Source: Isoetes taiwanensis (Eukaryota > Streptophyta > Lycopodiopsida > Isoetales > Isoetaceae). Taken from it: a stretch of 64,000 nucleotides of DNA. The notes beneath the pieces were generated by a model. The model had not been told where the DNA came from and did not search any database. It was given only the letters and a program-made list of their open reading frames with translations. The stretch spans positions 31,541,166-31,605,165 of the forward strand of contig JAJEKV010000003.1 of assembly GCA_021234155.1 (NCBI GenBank), in the 5' to 3' direction. This document shows positions 43,489 to 54,711 of the stretch, piece by piece; position 1 is the first letter of the stretch, and each line of letters starts with the position of its first letter. A program made the position numbers and the translations under genes.

Positions 43489-46200
43489 ATGGCAACAGGT
43501 GACCGATGGGGCAGAGATCTTACGCAGGAGAGCCGCCCGATAGGGATGGACGAGAGTGGGCTCCCGGATTACGTCAACCGCGGACAAATGCAAATGGCGT
43601 TGGGTACATCACTTTTGGTAAGTCACCGGACCCCCCCATTAGATAGCTTGCATGTTTTTTCATTTGTACTTGCAGGTTGTATTTATGTCTCTAGAGTTAT
43701 TTTCATTTGTACTTGTACATTTGACAGGGAATATCGAGGCATATGGTCGACCGCCAGCGTCCGGCTCCCCGAAACACCGTAAGCACGCATAGTTTGGCAC
43801 TTATCGGTATCAAGACGCGACCCGGTGTCCCCATACAAATGGACAAGGTACGGTGAATCGCCCGTGGGCAGGTTCGACGAGGGGATTCGGCCATTGGCAC
43901 CATAATGCACGCTATCACGAGATATGGTGGCCATCGAGGAACGCGGGTCGCCCCCCAGAATGACCTTCTTCGCAGCCATCCCTCTCTCAAAGATGAGGAG
44001 AGGGAGCGCTTCAATGAACCGCCACGGTGCAGGGACACGGAGCAAATGGCAAGAGCTTAATGTAATCAAGGCGACAGCGTAGACAGCGCGGCTTTTGACG
44101 AGGACGATCGGGTGGTGATGCGTGGCTCCATGCCCGCATTTCGCTAGGGTTCCGGCAAAGATTACCCTCGGCCGGGCGTGATGAGGCATCGACGTGCTGT
44201 CAAAGCATCAGCAGGGCATACTGAGGTGGTGCACCCTCTATACCGCGAGGAGGCGGGTGGTACGCTTATGATCATCGTGACGCAGCCCAATCGTAGGAGG
44301 ATCTCGGGATGAACGATACCGTATGCATGAGTGGATGAGCCACGGATGTCGCAGAGCCCCCTCCCGCCCTTACACCCGAGAGATCATGGAGTATGCAACA
44401 AGGCTGGGTGCAGGAAGAGCAAAAGAAGGGGGCATTATCGCATGCGGAGAGCGGCCATGGTGCGTAGAGCCTGTCACAATGCGAGAGCATCCATCGCACC
44501 GCACGGCGGCGCTCAACCCACACCATGGAGAGCGGCAACCATGCTTATAGCTGCATTACCGTGATTTGCATTTCGCTGGCATGTCGCCCTCACGCATAGC
44601 ACGTCGACCGACAGGCTATTTTCTTACGCCACGCCGCATGCATTGTGTCCCGAGCCTATTGAGGACATACCGTAGGACTGTTTCATTCACACGCCACTTC
44701 CATCAGATGTGATAGAGCCTGCGTTTCGAGGCCGATCTTTGATGATGAGCTGCGGGGAGAGCGGTGCCGCAAGACATACGCCGAGATTATACAGGAGGAG
44801 ATGGTTCGTTCCCCTAGCTTGGCATCATTGGTTTCACCTTTTCCTCCCTGGCGCAGATGCACATGACCGACATCTATGGGCATAGGGACGAGGGCTAGAG
44901 GTTCTTTACTGCTTGGGATGGAGTTTGGGGGGGCACAAATTTTATGCCTACTATTTGCCGCAGCTTGCGAGGGGGTGGGCGGAGGTGGCAGAGGGCGCGA
45001 TATGCACGAAACATTGTGCTACATCCGGGTTTGATGTCCTCTCTATTTCTCGGGAGGAGGTTTATATTTTTGGGGACTCGCATACCCCGACGGATATGCT
45101 GCGCGAGGTATGGCGAAGCGGCTGATAGCACACCACCCCCACGCACCCATAGAGATCTTGTCGACTTCTGGCCGTAACGAGAATGTCATTGTTGGGGCCA
45201 GCTTCCCTGCGGCGTTGGATGCGAAACGAGAAAGAAGGCAATCGCTTCGCGAATCGCTGAAGAGTGGGAGGCGCATCATGTCGAGGTAATTATGCAGTGC
45301 GGTCCTAGCACGATTTCATTCATGTGTTGTCAACCTTTTTCACACCATGTAGCACGATGCGCGTGCGCATGCATCGGTTCAACCGGATGATAGATCCACA
45401 TTTGCAATGGTGGACCCTCGGCCGGTTCGAAGATCACGGTGATCATGGCCCCGACTGCTCCCACAATACCGGATAACGATGGGAGAGCTGCGAAGCTATC
45501 ATTTGGCCCATCTGTCATGGGTATCGTGGGTATAGTCCCTATCCCCTCTCTTGTCTCCATAGGTACTCATGCGGTGTGAGCTGGTTGCGGGACACAGTCA
45601 CGCTCGGGTGCATATTGCGCACCCTATAGTGCGGGAGAGACTTTCGGGTGGCCAAGGCGTTTGGGCTTTTGGTGCATGGATTCCCCGCTGGCGTGGTGGG
45701 CCATCTGGGGACTCAAGTACGAGTGCAACCCGCGGACAACTAACGGTGAGTTCTTTGCCCGCCGACTTCCTTAATTTTAGTTGTCTTCAATGCGCAACAG
45801 TCCTTCCGTGTTGGGACGGGGTATTGCGCTCCGTATCGCACTTCACACTCATGCCCCCGACCACCGGGCGCGGCGTTTGTAATCGGTTGGAGTCATGCGG
45901 CCAAATCCCAAAGACGTAACCAAAGATTGGTCTTGTGGTGCCCATGTCCGCCTAAACATCCGGCATGTCATGAAGGCTTTCCTATGGCAAGAGACGCACA
46001 TAGACTTAGGTTGGACTCTATCCCTCCCACCACCTCATTAATCATTATATATGCCCCCGCATGACATCCGTTTTCCTTTCACCTTGCAGTGCGCCCAACA
46101 TGCATACCGACGAGGGATGTGGCGGCTCAAAGCGAAACTTTTTACACTCATTGCTTGCTTCAGACGCTGGCGGCATATTGGTTCAACTACCAAATAATGA
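43489..46200 (+). pseudogene. Transposon module A, unidentified, decayed
   Basis: A spliced frame opens with ATG at 43489: MATGDRWGRDLTQESRPIGM, then DESGLPDYVNRGQMQMALGT. Exon 1 ends at 43617 with the consensus donor GTAAGT, and exon 2 begins at 43728 (GISRHMVDRQRPAPRNTVST). That frame continues with one CGA-to-TGA type stop to LLRSHPSLKDEERERFNE, then stops. Further along, convincing protein runs appear in changing frames: RGERCRKTYAEIIQEEMV (44760), KFYAYYLPQLARGWAEVAEG (44940), EEVYIFGDSHTPTDMLREVW (45055) and KAFLWQETHIDLGW (45985). The module is therefore a former gene of perhaps 700 or more codons broken by stops and indels. No domain is recognised. Confidence 0.5.
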
Positions 46201-46204
46201 GGCG

Positions 46205-46983
46205 TGCGGCCCCTAGTGTACTTTTTTACTATGCAATAGAAACATTGTCATTGATTTAAATGCCATGTACCATCCACATCATCGCAGAGTGATCGGTCAA
46301 AATCGGCGGCGCTTGAGTCGACCCTCTCCTCCCACGTGGCGCGGCTGGCGTTTTGCGTTACCGGAAGGCTACACCGGCGTTCGCGTTGAAAAGTTTCGCG
46401 CCCGTGCTCCCGCTTCTTGAGTTGCATAGCCCCTCGCATTGGGGCGTTTCGGTGCCGCCGCATCACTTTAACGCCCTTAGGCTGACGTCGCACCTCCCGC
46501 TAGCAATGGAGCAGGTCTTCCCTGTCTATGTGTTCTTGGTTCGTTACCTCCGATGCGCGGTGTGCATTTCCTCGCCCATTGCACGCAACCACTCACTAAC
46601 CACCACTCTCAACGTGTCTTAATCCACCACAGTGCCGTTGGCCTTCGATGTCTTTGAGCTCCGCTTCCCGTCCAGGGATATAGCGCCGAAGAGTTGGGGG
46701 CAGTACCTAGAGAAACATATCTCCTGCTATGAGGTGCTTGCACCTTTGGGACATCGGCGGGGCCAGTGCAATAGTCTTTGCATCATCAAAACCGTGTATG
46801 CGGACCCCATCATCTGCCCCCGATCGCGATGGGCGGTTCAACGGTCTCGTTAGTCCCACTCATGATTGTGTTTGCATCTCCCTCAAACCGTTGCGGCCCG
46901 GATCTTGTGCACACACGCGTCGTTTGCGATAGGATCGCGGGGTCATGCGGCGAAGTCGGTGAAGCAAAGGGAAGGGAACGTGA
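46205..46983. other. Junction of modules A and B, both strands coding-like
   Basis: Between the convergent modules, the plus strand has PLAFDVFELRFPSRDIAPKS (46635) and the minus strand has NAPMRGAMQLKKREHGRET (46440). I cannot decide which strand is coding or where each module ends. Confidence 0.25.
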
Positions 46984-49425
46984 TTAGAATGGAGGAGCAT
47001 TCTTAACTATGTGCTTTGCTAGAGACATACCTAGGCTCCAACGCTCCCTGCACCGCGTCAAAATTGTGCCTCCCGGGGGATCATCACCATTTGGATATCC
47101 TACTAGCGAACAAATTAGAGTGTACATCCACAGGTTAACCTTGCAACCCAAAGTTTGCACCTTCAACACCCTCAATGGGCCTCCACGTAGTTGGTAGTGT
47201 CCATGTATCCATGGGGCCACAACCTCGCGCCATTTCCTGCCATTTCCCCTCCACCGCACAACCAGCTTGGTTGTGGGCAAGATAAGCCGATGCCGTGTAT
47301 TGGCTTGCCGTCAACTACGAAACGATATTTCTAATCAATAGCTCGACAAAGACACTTACTCGAAGATCTCGGCACTGTTACCATAGGCATTGTAGAAGTG
47401 ATTTTCCAAGTGCTCATACCGCTCCAGGTCGGGCTCCAACATGAGATTAGATAGCCTTTGCGGACATCTTGGCGTATGAGCCGGGTCTTGTATCCTCGGC
47501 ATGAGGTTGTCACGCCATGCTAAGCTTGCAATGGAACCAACAAGATATGACCATACCGCGATACGCGCGGGCATTACATCTAGGAAAACAAAATAGTGAC
47601 AGGCAAGTTCTTTACGCTTTCGCGTGCTCGTTGAAAAACAAGTATGGGTCGTTGGCAATCGCCTCTTCTATGGCCACTCTCTCCTCTCCGGCCCATGTCA
47701 ATGGTGATGGACCTTGGCCTTTACATGCCCCATCCGTTCAAACACCATTAATATGGCGCTTTTAGTAATGCATTCTTTCTGCTGCGACCCCTCTTATGTG
47801 TACCACGCATGTAGAAGACTGGATATCCAACCCGCTTACCCAAGCTGGAACCCGCAGTTCGTAGTGAGCGGTATCCGCATGTTGGTGCCGAATGTCGAAG
47901 TCGAGGCCCACCCCGTTTTGGGCTCTTTTGTCCTTGCCCTACGCCAGTGTCATCTTGCGGAACTAGGATCCATGGGCGGCGTTCTCGATCCAGCATGGCG
48001 TGAGCCGCGAATGGCTAGTGGTAGAGGACCTTTCCGCATGTGCCCAGCCCTCTATGTTCTCCTCAAAATTTTGTCCCGGTCGGCCATTGCGCCACCGCTC
48101 AAACATAGTCACGTTGAGCCAAGGCAAGTGAGTGCGCCAGACACAATTACAAGCCTAATTAGACATGACATTCGCTCACCAAACATTCGATACTTGTTGC
48201 GAGACGCCACACATCCTCTGCTCATGTCCAAACCGATATGTATGTAGCGCTCGACGCTACCGTGGTCTCCTCCCCGAGCATAGGACCCCGCTTTCGCCAT
48301 GTCCACCACGACCTTTGTCTTTTTCCGTTTCTCATTAACGCATGGCTCTTTCTATCAGATTAGGGTGAGCTGGTAGAGACCATACCTCACAGCCATTTAT
48401 GGATGCGTGCCGAGAATGCACCGGCCGCGCAAATATCGAGGTCCGCTCAATCCCCTCCGCGCGACCATTAAAGCCCGCATCGCGAAGCCTATACGTCGCG
48501 ACCCGCGTCAGTGACTCCTCGGACACACTTTGCCGGAAGTTGTGGGCTGCGCTGGGATTCCTCCCACGATGGCGGGCAAATCATCCACCCTCATCTGCTG
48601 ACACCGCCACCGGTCACGATGCAGCGTGTGGATGTGCACAAAACGGACGGCCTCGCACTTTGCACCTCTCCCACTCGATGTCGGTCGGGCCGATGCTGCT
48701 AGTCTCATGTTGAGGGAAGTCATTATCCTTCATGTACATGCGAACCTTGCAACCGCACACACGCAGGCCTTTGGGTCACATATTCCCAAATGATCCCGTG
48801 CCTCGCTATGCCTATCTCCCACTTTGTGATCTTATTTCTTCTAGGGTGCAACGTCTTCGACAAGTCCGGCCATTGGCAATGTGGCATCAGCCCACTAGAT
48901 TGTTCCAACCCTCTACCCAAGGCACACACTTTTCTCTCGATGCGATCCCACCCTATGCAAATAGGGAAACATGACCGACGACTCCCGATTATAGCCCCTC
49001 ACGGTATTGCTCCCCACCGTCCCTCATATCTATGCCACTTTCGGAAAGAACATGCACATCGTCGGTCCTCCGTGGAAGGGAGGAAAATCCGGGTCTGCGA
49101 TCCCCATGTCGCCGCACGGACACGGGTCTACCTTAGTTGGCGGAAGCAATCATAAGATCATATGTTTGCTTTCAAGAACACATACCCATGCACGGGAACT
49201 CCTCGGGCCCGTTCTTTGCCTAAGCGGTCGCCGCGGATCGGATACATCCAACCACCTCCCGCGACAACATTGGAACCACCGGGCCACGAGGTGCACTTGT
49301 GGCAAATTCGGACGGTGTAGAGCAATCGGCATCCAATGGTCGGATGAATCCTCCCAATAGTCGCTATTGCCATCATCTCAAAAGCTCGCCAAGGAACCCT
49401 CATCCTCATAATCTGAATCCGACAT
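46984..49425 (-). pseudogene. Transposon module B, unidentified, decayed
   Basis: It starts with ATG at 49425: MSDSDYEDEGSLASF, a stop that looks like a mutated CGA, then DDGNSDYWEDSSDHWMPIAL and HRPNLPQVHLVARWFQCCRG in the same frame. The frame continues through the stop after SKHMIL to PCPCGDMGIADPDFPPFHGG and PTMCMFFPKVA. Later runs in shifting frames include DFPQHETSSIGPTDIEWERC (48700), ERVAIEEAIANDPYLFFNEH (47680), SLAWRDNLMPRIQDPAHTPR (47500) and NLWMYTLICSLVGYPNGDDP (47115), ending VKNAPPF at 46984. It converges with module A. The acidic start and long conserved-looking runs suggest a structural or DNA-binding protein of the element. No family is recognised. Confidence 0.5.
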
Positions 49426-49559
49426 TCTAACAAAGCCTATCAAACAAGCCGCACTATCTTTTGGAGAACTTCGGGGAACTACTGGGCGGATCAGCTTAAA
49501 GCTCCTTTCACGCATATGGTAGCCCGAAGGCTTGTTTTATATTGAATGCAAATAAACTT

Positions 49560-49800
49560 GCGATTTTCAAATTTTTATTTTTTCCCTCCTACTTTCGTGT
49601 GACAGACCTTATCTTCGAAAAATCGCTTTGCGATTTAGTCTCTTCGGCTACCGACAGACCTTTATCTTCGAAAATAAACCGCGATTTAGCCTTCAGCGGT
49701 ATTGACGGACCTTATCTTGAAAAAAATCGCTTAGCGATCTTGAAAAAAAATAGCGATTTTCAATTTTTTTTTCCCTCTTGCTTTACATTGCATATGCTTT
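49560..49800. repeat. Degenerate palindromes upstream of module B
   Basis: Imperfect versions such as AAAATCGCTTTGCGATTT and AAAATCGCTTAGCGATCT recur with CGACAGACCTTATCTTCG-type spacers. They lie just before the module B start, in a promoter-like position. Confidence 0.7.
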
Positions 49801-50029
49801 TATAATGAAAAAGAGTGAAAACACTTATGTGCCTTGCGACCACGAAATTACATAGATGTCAAACATTTTGGTGCTATCTTGTCAAGCTGTTTTAGTATTC
49901 TTTCACATGAAGAAAATACATAGGTCTCACAAGACATGGCTAATTCAAACAAACATACCACATAATACACAACGATAATAGAAAACACCAAAGCTTCACT
50001 CTATGCCCACTTCACCTGTTGAGATCCTC

Positions 50030-50450
50030 CATATCGAACTCATCAATATGTCTTCGATTTATGGATCCGCCCAATCATCCAGCTTCTTGATAGAATGACC
50101 ACTGGCGGCGATGAGCTTGTTTACCATAGCCCGCATAGTCTTTTTGCTTCTTGTAAAGCTTCTTAAACCGCAGTCGGGCGTATTGTGCATCCAAACCTCC
50201 TCCATCTTCAGCAGCCTTTTCAGTGCCTTTGCCCTGTAAATAAGGCGTTTAAAAGATATGAGGCACTCCTCCAGCTCCCCCCTACTGAGTTGTTCCTCGT
50301 CGCCATTCCTTATGAACCCATCACCTTGGAGGAGCTTAGGTGGATTGAAGCTAACTTCTCTCTCGTTCGGATCGGCTCATCTCGTTTTGTACCTCCAAAG
50401 ACCAACCGATTAGCATGGGCTAAGATTGGCCCACTAATATGAGGCGCATT
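50030..50450 (-). pseudogene. Transposon module C, unidentified
   Basis: The best frame reads ADPNEREVSFNPPKLLQGDG, then EEQLSRGELEECLISFKRLI, AKALKRLLKMEEVWMHNTPD, SKKTMRAMVNKLIAASGHSI and KKLDDWADP before TAA. It is preceded by a TGA that looks like a mutated CGA. A second frame over part of the same DNA (RLRFKKLYKKQKDYAGYGKQ) is also open, so the assignment of frame is not certain. The sequence is rich in charged, helix-forming residues. No family is recognised. Confidence 0.35.
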
Positions 50451-50659
50451 TCACTGATGGTGTGTCCCGTCTGGCGCCCTCGTTTCGCCATTTTGAGTGT
50501 TCTGAAAAGAATGTAAGAGAGCACGAGGGAGCAAAACCCTATAATCTTACCCTATCAAACAAAGTACAAAAACGAGGAGCAAAACCCTATATTCTTACCC
50601 TATCGCGCTAATCGCTTAAGCACTCCTTTCACGAAACACGCATGCTTATTTTATATTGA

Positions 50660-50780
50660 ATTGAAAAATCACTTAAGCGATTTTCAATTTTTTTTTTTTT
50701 AAGGTGATTGTTGACATGACACTTTGAAAATCGCTTAAAAAGCGATTTTCAATTTTTTTTTTTTTTCAATTTTTTTTTTT
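50660..50780. repeat. Palindromes between modules C and D
   Basis: One copy is AAAATCACTTAAGCGATTTT and one carries an inserted AAA in the centre (AAAATCGCTTAAAAAGCGA then TTTTC), followed by T-runs. Confidence 0.75.
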
Positions 50781-50815
50781 TTCTTCGTCTTTTTTTTCCC
50801 ATTCATAAAAGCAAA

Positions 50816-51211
50816 TTACACATTGTCTTTGTCCATCCCCAGGACGTGACAATTTAACGCAACCATTTGCATCATTATCCGCACATTTAACATCGTTTCA
50901 TCTTTGTTTGGCTCGTTGAGCCATTCTACCGATCCTTCGCCGCACGGCGGCCCGACGTTAAAGCGTTGACAAGCTCCCCTTTCACTCATTCTTGCGGCGA
51001 TGGTGAAAGGAGCCTGGCCACGGGGTTCTGTCCCTTGGAGGAGGAGCGGGGGATGGCGATGATGTCCCTGAGGAGGAGGAGGAGGAGGCGGATTACTGGT
51101 AGAAGGGACATATCGTGCCCACGTGGTCTTTAACTGTCGCACCATTTCAACAAGATAGGCGGGGAGATTCAAACTTCGGATTAGAGGCGCTTTGACTTGG
51201 CGATATGGCAA
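50816..51211 (-). CDS. Transposon module D, 131-residue proline-rich protein, unidentified
   Basis: This is the only uninterrupted frame of useful length in the element. It starts MPYRQVKAPLIRSLNLPAYL, includes EMVRQLKTTWARYVPS, then a PPPPPPP run and a His/Pro linker. It ends with GSVEWLNEPNKDETMLNVRI and HVLGMDKDNV. It has no signal peptide or membrane segment. It lies directly downstream of a palindrome pair (51235-51490) and upstream of module C on the same strand, so C and D may once have been one gene. It could also be an intact remnant of a longer broken frame. Confidence 0.4.
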   Translation of the reverse strand: MPYRQVKAPLIRSLNLPAYLVEMVRQLKTTWARYVPSTSNPPPPPPPQGHHRHPPLLLQGTEPRGQAPFTIAARMSERGACQRFNVGPPCGEGSVEWLNEPNKDETMLNVRIMMQMVALNCHVLGMDKDNV

Positions 51212-51234
51212 GCTCTTTTTATAATAGAATTTGA

Positions 51235-51500
51235 AAATCGCTTTTTAAGCGATTTTCATATTTTTCTTCCGCATGGCGACACCGACGCGAAATAAACTTA
51301 GCGATTTTCAAATCGCTTTAACTTTAGAGCTTGCTTTTCGCGCTTACTTTTCGGCGTAAACCAAGGCGAAAAACAAGCGATTTGTTTTTTTTTCACTGGG
51401 GCTGACGGACCGATCGTTGTGGGACGCCGACACCCTTAATGATCGGACGGATCGATCGGCCGACGCCGACAGCAGAAAAATCGCTTAGCGATTTTTCGAT
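51235..51500. repeat. Palindromes upstream of module D
   Basis: GAAAATCGCTTTTTAAGCGA then TTTTC at 51235-51259 and AAAAATCGCTTAGCGATTTT at about 51477-51496 are modified copies of the terminal palindrome. Half sites lie between them. Confidence 0.75.
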
Positions 51501-51521
51501 TTCATTTAAAACCACAGGTGG

Positions 51522-54097
51522 CCGAGTGTAACGAGCTTGGCCCATTAGCGGGCATGTAGTTTACATTTTATTATTGATGCTTATGGAGAATATTCTAATT
51601 GATCATTACATGAGAAATACATATTATGTATAAGGAGTTTATACTAAATTCATGTGATAAAATCAAAGGGCATCGGTTTGTATGAGGGTTTTGGAAGAAG
51701 GCGGAAGGAGCAAATTTTGGGCAGTTTTGCTGACCGAACTTTAGAAACATCATATCTCGGAAACCCGAGATCCAATTCAGGTAATTTTTACTTTGTTGGA
51801 AAGGTTTTCAAATCAGCTTTCCGGATTGGGTCTGATAAGGCCGAAATTCATCGGATGAGGGAGATATGGCAGAAATAGTGAAGTTGTATCAGAATTGACT
51901 GCGCCAATGTATCTTTTTGCAGCTTGCTTCACGGAGATAGGAGCTGAAAGGAGGGATATTTTGAGAGAAAAACAGGTGCAAGGAGTCAAAGGATCATCAT
52001 TGAAGTGGTTCTCGTGGTGGGTGGTTTGCCGCTTACACCAGGGAAGCTTAGATTAAGTAGATTGTTCTTGTTGTTAAAAAGAGAATCGATTTAATGATTT
52101 GAATTAAGAGTATAAAGAATGCGGGTGATCCCGAATGTGATGATATGGGATTGAATGTATTTTGCCATACTTGGTATATACAAAGAAGTAAGAACTAAGC
52201 TAAGCTTATTGTAAGAAGCCCGAATAGTCCTTGATATTGTAGATAGTAGGGCAAACCTTGTATATAGTAAATGGAATCCTCGGCAAAGAAATATAGAGAT
52301 TGTTCCGCTTGGAGAAGCGAACTCAATTAGAACCTTGAGTTCATGTAGCTTATGGGAGCTGCATGGAGGTTCTAACAAGGGCATGGAAGGCACCATCGGC
52401 TCCATGAGATAAAAAAACTAATTTAGAAAATAGATAGAGATGTATATATACCTTTGGTGATTATTAGATTGAAGTTAAGATGCTAAGATAAAATATGATA
52501 GGAATTGCACCGCTAAGGAACAACCAAGATCGTTAATCTTTCATTCGATAGTAAGAGATGTCAAAAAGGCCTAAAAGAAGCTTATGGGGGCTTCTTCAAG
52601 ATGGCAATGGCATGGAGAATTGCTGGCCAAATAAAATGCTAAGTTATGTAATTAATTTATTAGTAAGAAAAAAGAAGCTAATATATTGAATTGCATATGA
52701 GTATTACACGAAGATATTCACTCCTTATGGGGAGTGATTTTTGGGAAAGCATGCTGGTAGAAGTATGTTGTAGTCGTTAGGTGATCCTTATACCTTATAT
52801 GGATGTAAAAGGGATATCATGCTTGTTTGGAAATAGGACATTATGACATCCTAGAATAAGCTTTTCCTATGGGGAGGAAAATGCTAGACCTTTTATGTGT
52901 TCTTATATAATATATTTAGACGTGCTAAATGCTTGAATACCATGGTGAGGTGTCAAGGTTGCATTATGTTAGAATGTGCTTGTTGAATATTTGACATCAT
53001 GTGGTAGAACATGAATGTGATCTGTCTATGATATCATTGCAAATGTTGACATTATTCTATGTTGTTCCCTGGGTAAATGCATAGGCAATGCATGTGAATT
53101 ATGACTCTTGATTCTTGGAGCATATGGTGATGAACATGGTTTAAGCTCGATATGTGGGCATATGCTAAGTTCTTGGGCTGATACATGAGTGCATAATCTC
53201 CGGGGCGGAGTCCATTTGCGGTGGCTTGGACTTGCGGTTGTTCTTGTTCTTGACATCGGCGTTGTCACCCCAAATGAGGGTGCTTCGTCAGCTACATGGC
53301 TTGGAAGTGGTCCCCTAGTCTTTGGGCGCAGCTAGGAGGGTGTGTACACACGAGGCTTACCCCTTCGTGTATTTGCTTTGTGGGGCTGATCGGCCGGGTG
53401 GCCTTCATAGAACCCGGAGTAGGCCTTTGCATGTTTATGGATATCTCATGGTTCTTCATGGTCTCATGATTATCTCTTGGTTATTGTAAGGTTATGACAT
53501 GTGCATTTACATCTTATTTGGATGGCTTGATGGTGTTTTGATTCTTATTAGCATTGCTCATGTTATGTGCTAATACTACATTGCTGGTTCCTAGCATAGA
53601 GGAATTCTTAGGTAAGGCATCTAAGTCCGAGAATTACTATTGTGATTAGTACATCGTACATGTTTCTTGTTGATTACGCCATCATTTTCTAAATGCCTCA
53701 AACCTCCACTTAGTCTTTAAGACTAACCCCACGTGTTCATGGTGTAAGCAGTTTCAGAAGTAGCAGAATGTAGCAGGGCAATTGAAGGGCACAACTGCGT
53801 GCAGTCTTCATTTATGGGAAGTTTGTATGCCTTTAGAAAGGCCTTATCATTCCTGGAGCTTATGGATATTAAACTGCATATCATTATCTTGTATATGCCA
53901 TAGAGTGCTATCATGTTTCAAATATGTATGTACTTCTAACTGTGGATTTGAAGACAAAGATTCAATTCTTTACCAAGATTTCTTCAATAGAATTATGTTA
54001 TTCAACTCATGGATAACAATTTATCATTGACTCATGCAAGGTTAGATGGGATTTCGGGTTACCTGGAGGGTTAACCCGGCAGGCCCGTTACACCGAG
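51522..54097. mobile_element. Solo LTR nested in the large transposon
   Basis: The insert 51527-54092 (2566 bp) starts TGTAACG and ends CGTTACA, so it has the TG...CA ends and short inverted repeat of an LTR, and it is flanked by ccgag on both sides (51522-51526 and 54093-54097). The interior is AT-richer than the surrounding element and carries no pol or gag frame. A lone LTR with an intact 5-bp duplication is the product of recombination between the two LTRs of a full retrotransposon. Its length suggests a gypsy-type element. It is younger than the host transposon insertion. Confidence 0.85.
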
Positions 54098-54117
54098 TTT
54101 CCGGTAACGGAAAACGG

Positions 54118-54247
54118 AAATCGCTTAAGCGATTTTCACCTTCCCCTTTGAAAATCGCTTAAGCGATTTTCGCCAGTTTCCGAAAATCGCTTAAGCGATT
54201 TTCCCTAAATCGCTTAAGCGATTTTCCCTAAATCGCTTAAGCGATTT
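54118..54247. repeat. Right palindrome cluster (five copies)
   Basis: Copies of AAATCGCTTAAGCGATTT lie at 54118-54136, 54151-54170, 54183-54202, 54207-54224 and 54230-54247. They are tighter than at the left end, with 5-15-bp spacers. Confidence 0.95.
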
Positions 54248-54259
54248 TCGTCCGCGCGA

Positions 54260-54291
54260 GACCCCGATTTCGGGAGCCAAAGAAGGCACCG
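54260..54291 (-). repeat. Right terminal inverted repeat of the large transposon
   Basis: It reads GACCCCGATTTCGGGAGCC then AAAGAAGGCACCG, and is followed directly by gtatgggat. Confidence 0.85.
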
Positions 54292-54300
54292 GTATGGGAT

Positions 54301-54711
54301 TGGTAGATTTAGAGTTTCACCACTTGTGGATCAAAGGTGGATTTAGAGAAATAAAGATTTCAAAACCCTGCCCAGTTTGCAACAATGAGAAAAATTACAC
54401 ATTAAATTTATACATTGCACCTTATGTTAATCATATAGATCAGATTTGCATTTCTGCAACAAACATAACAGAATTACATTATCAACAACGCCAAGTCTTC
54501 ACAAGATTGGTATTTCCAACAAAATCAGATCTAAGAATTCGCGCATGGTACTAAGAAAATTTACTACACTCACATCCCAAGTGTTTTGAGGTGTTTGAAG
54601 TGTTTCTGCTCTATAAACATCATCCACACAGTAGAATTCACAATATTTTGACAAAAGCTAAGATTAAGAACATTAAAATTCAGTACAAGTGATTGGTTTC
54701 TAAGAAATTTT
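54301..54711. other. Interval between the large transposon and the HSP70-like gene
   Basis: A plus-strand frame up to 54554 reads IKGGFREIKISKPCPVCNNE and could be a captured exon, but the support is weak. From about 54640 the sequence is the 3' flank of the HSP70-like gene, which is also present in the partial copy at 35885. Confidence 0.35.

Larger units (their letters stand above)
42606..54300. mobile_element. Large DNA transposon with 9-bp target duplication, Mutator-like by its ends
   Basis: The element spans 42615-54291 (11,677 bp; about 9.1 kb without the nested LTR). Its 32-bp terminal inverted repeats (42615-42646 and 54260-54291) share GGCTCCCGAAATCGGGGTC exactly, and the outer 13 bases match at 9 positions. 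The 9-bp sequence gtatgggat stands immediately outside both ends (42606-42614 and 54292-54300). A 9-bp duplication is typical of Mutator-like elements. Each end carries five AAATCGCTTAAGCGATTT palindromes. The interior is GC- and CpG-rich compared with the flanks, and holds at least four decayed coding modules. I found no transposase catalytic motif, so the superfamily rests on the duplication length alone. Confidence 0.85.

Noticed and set aside
43683-44189. A 168-codon minus-strand frame inside module A
   Set aside because: The plus strand over the same DNA continues the spliced frame from 43489 with better protein character; the minus frame is best explained as its shadow in GC-rich DNA.
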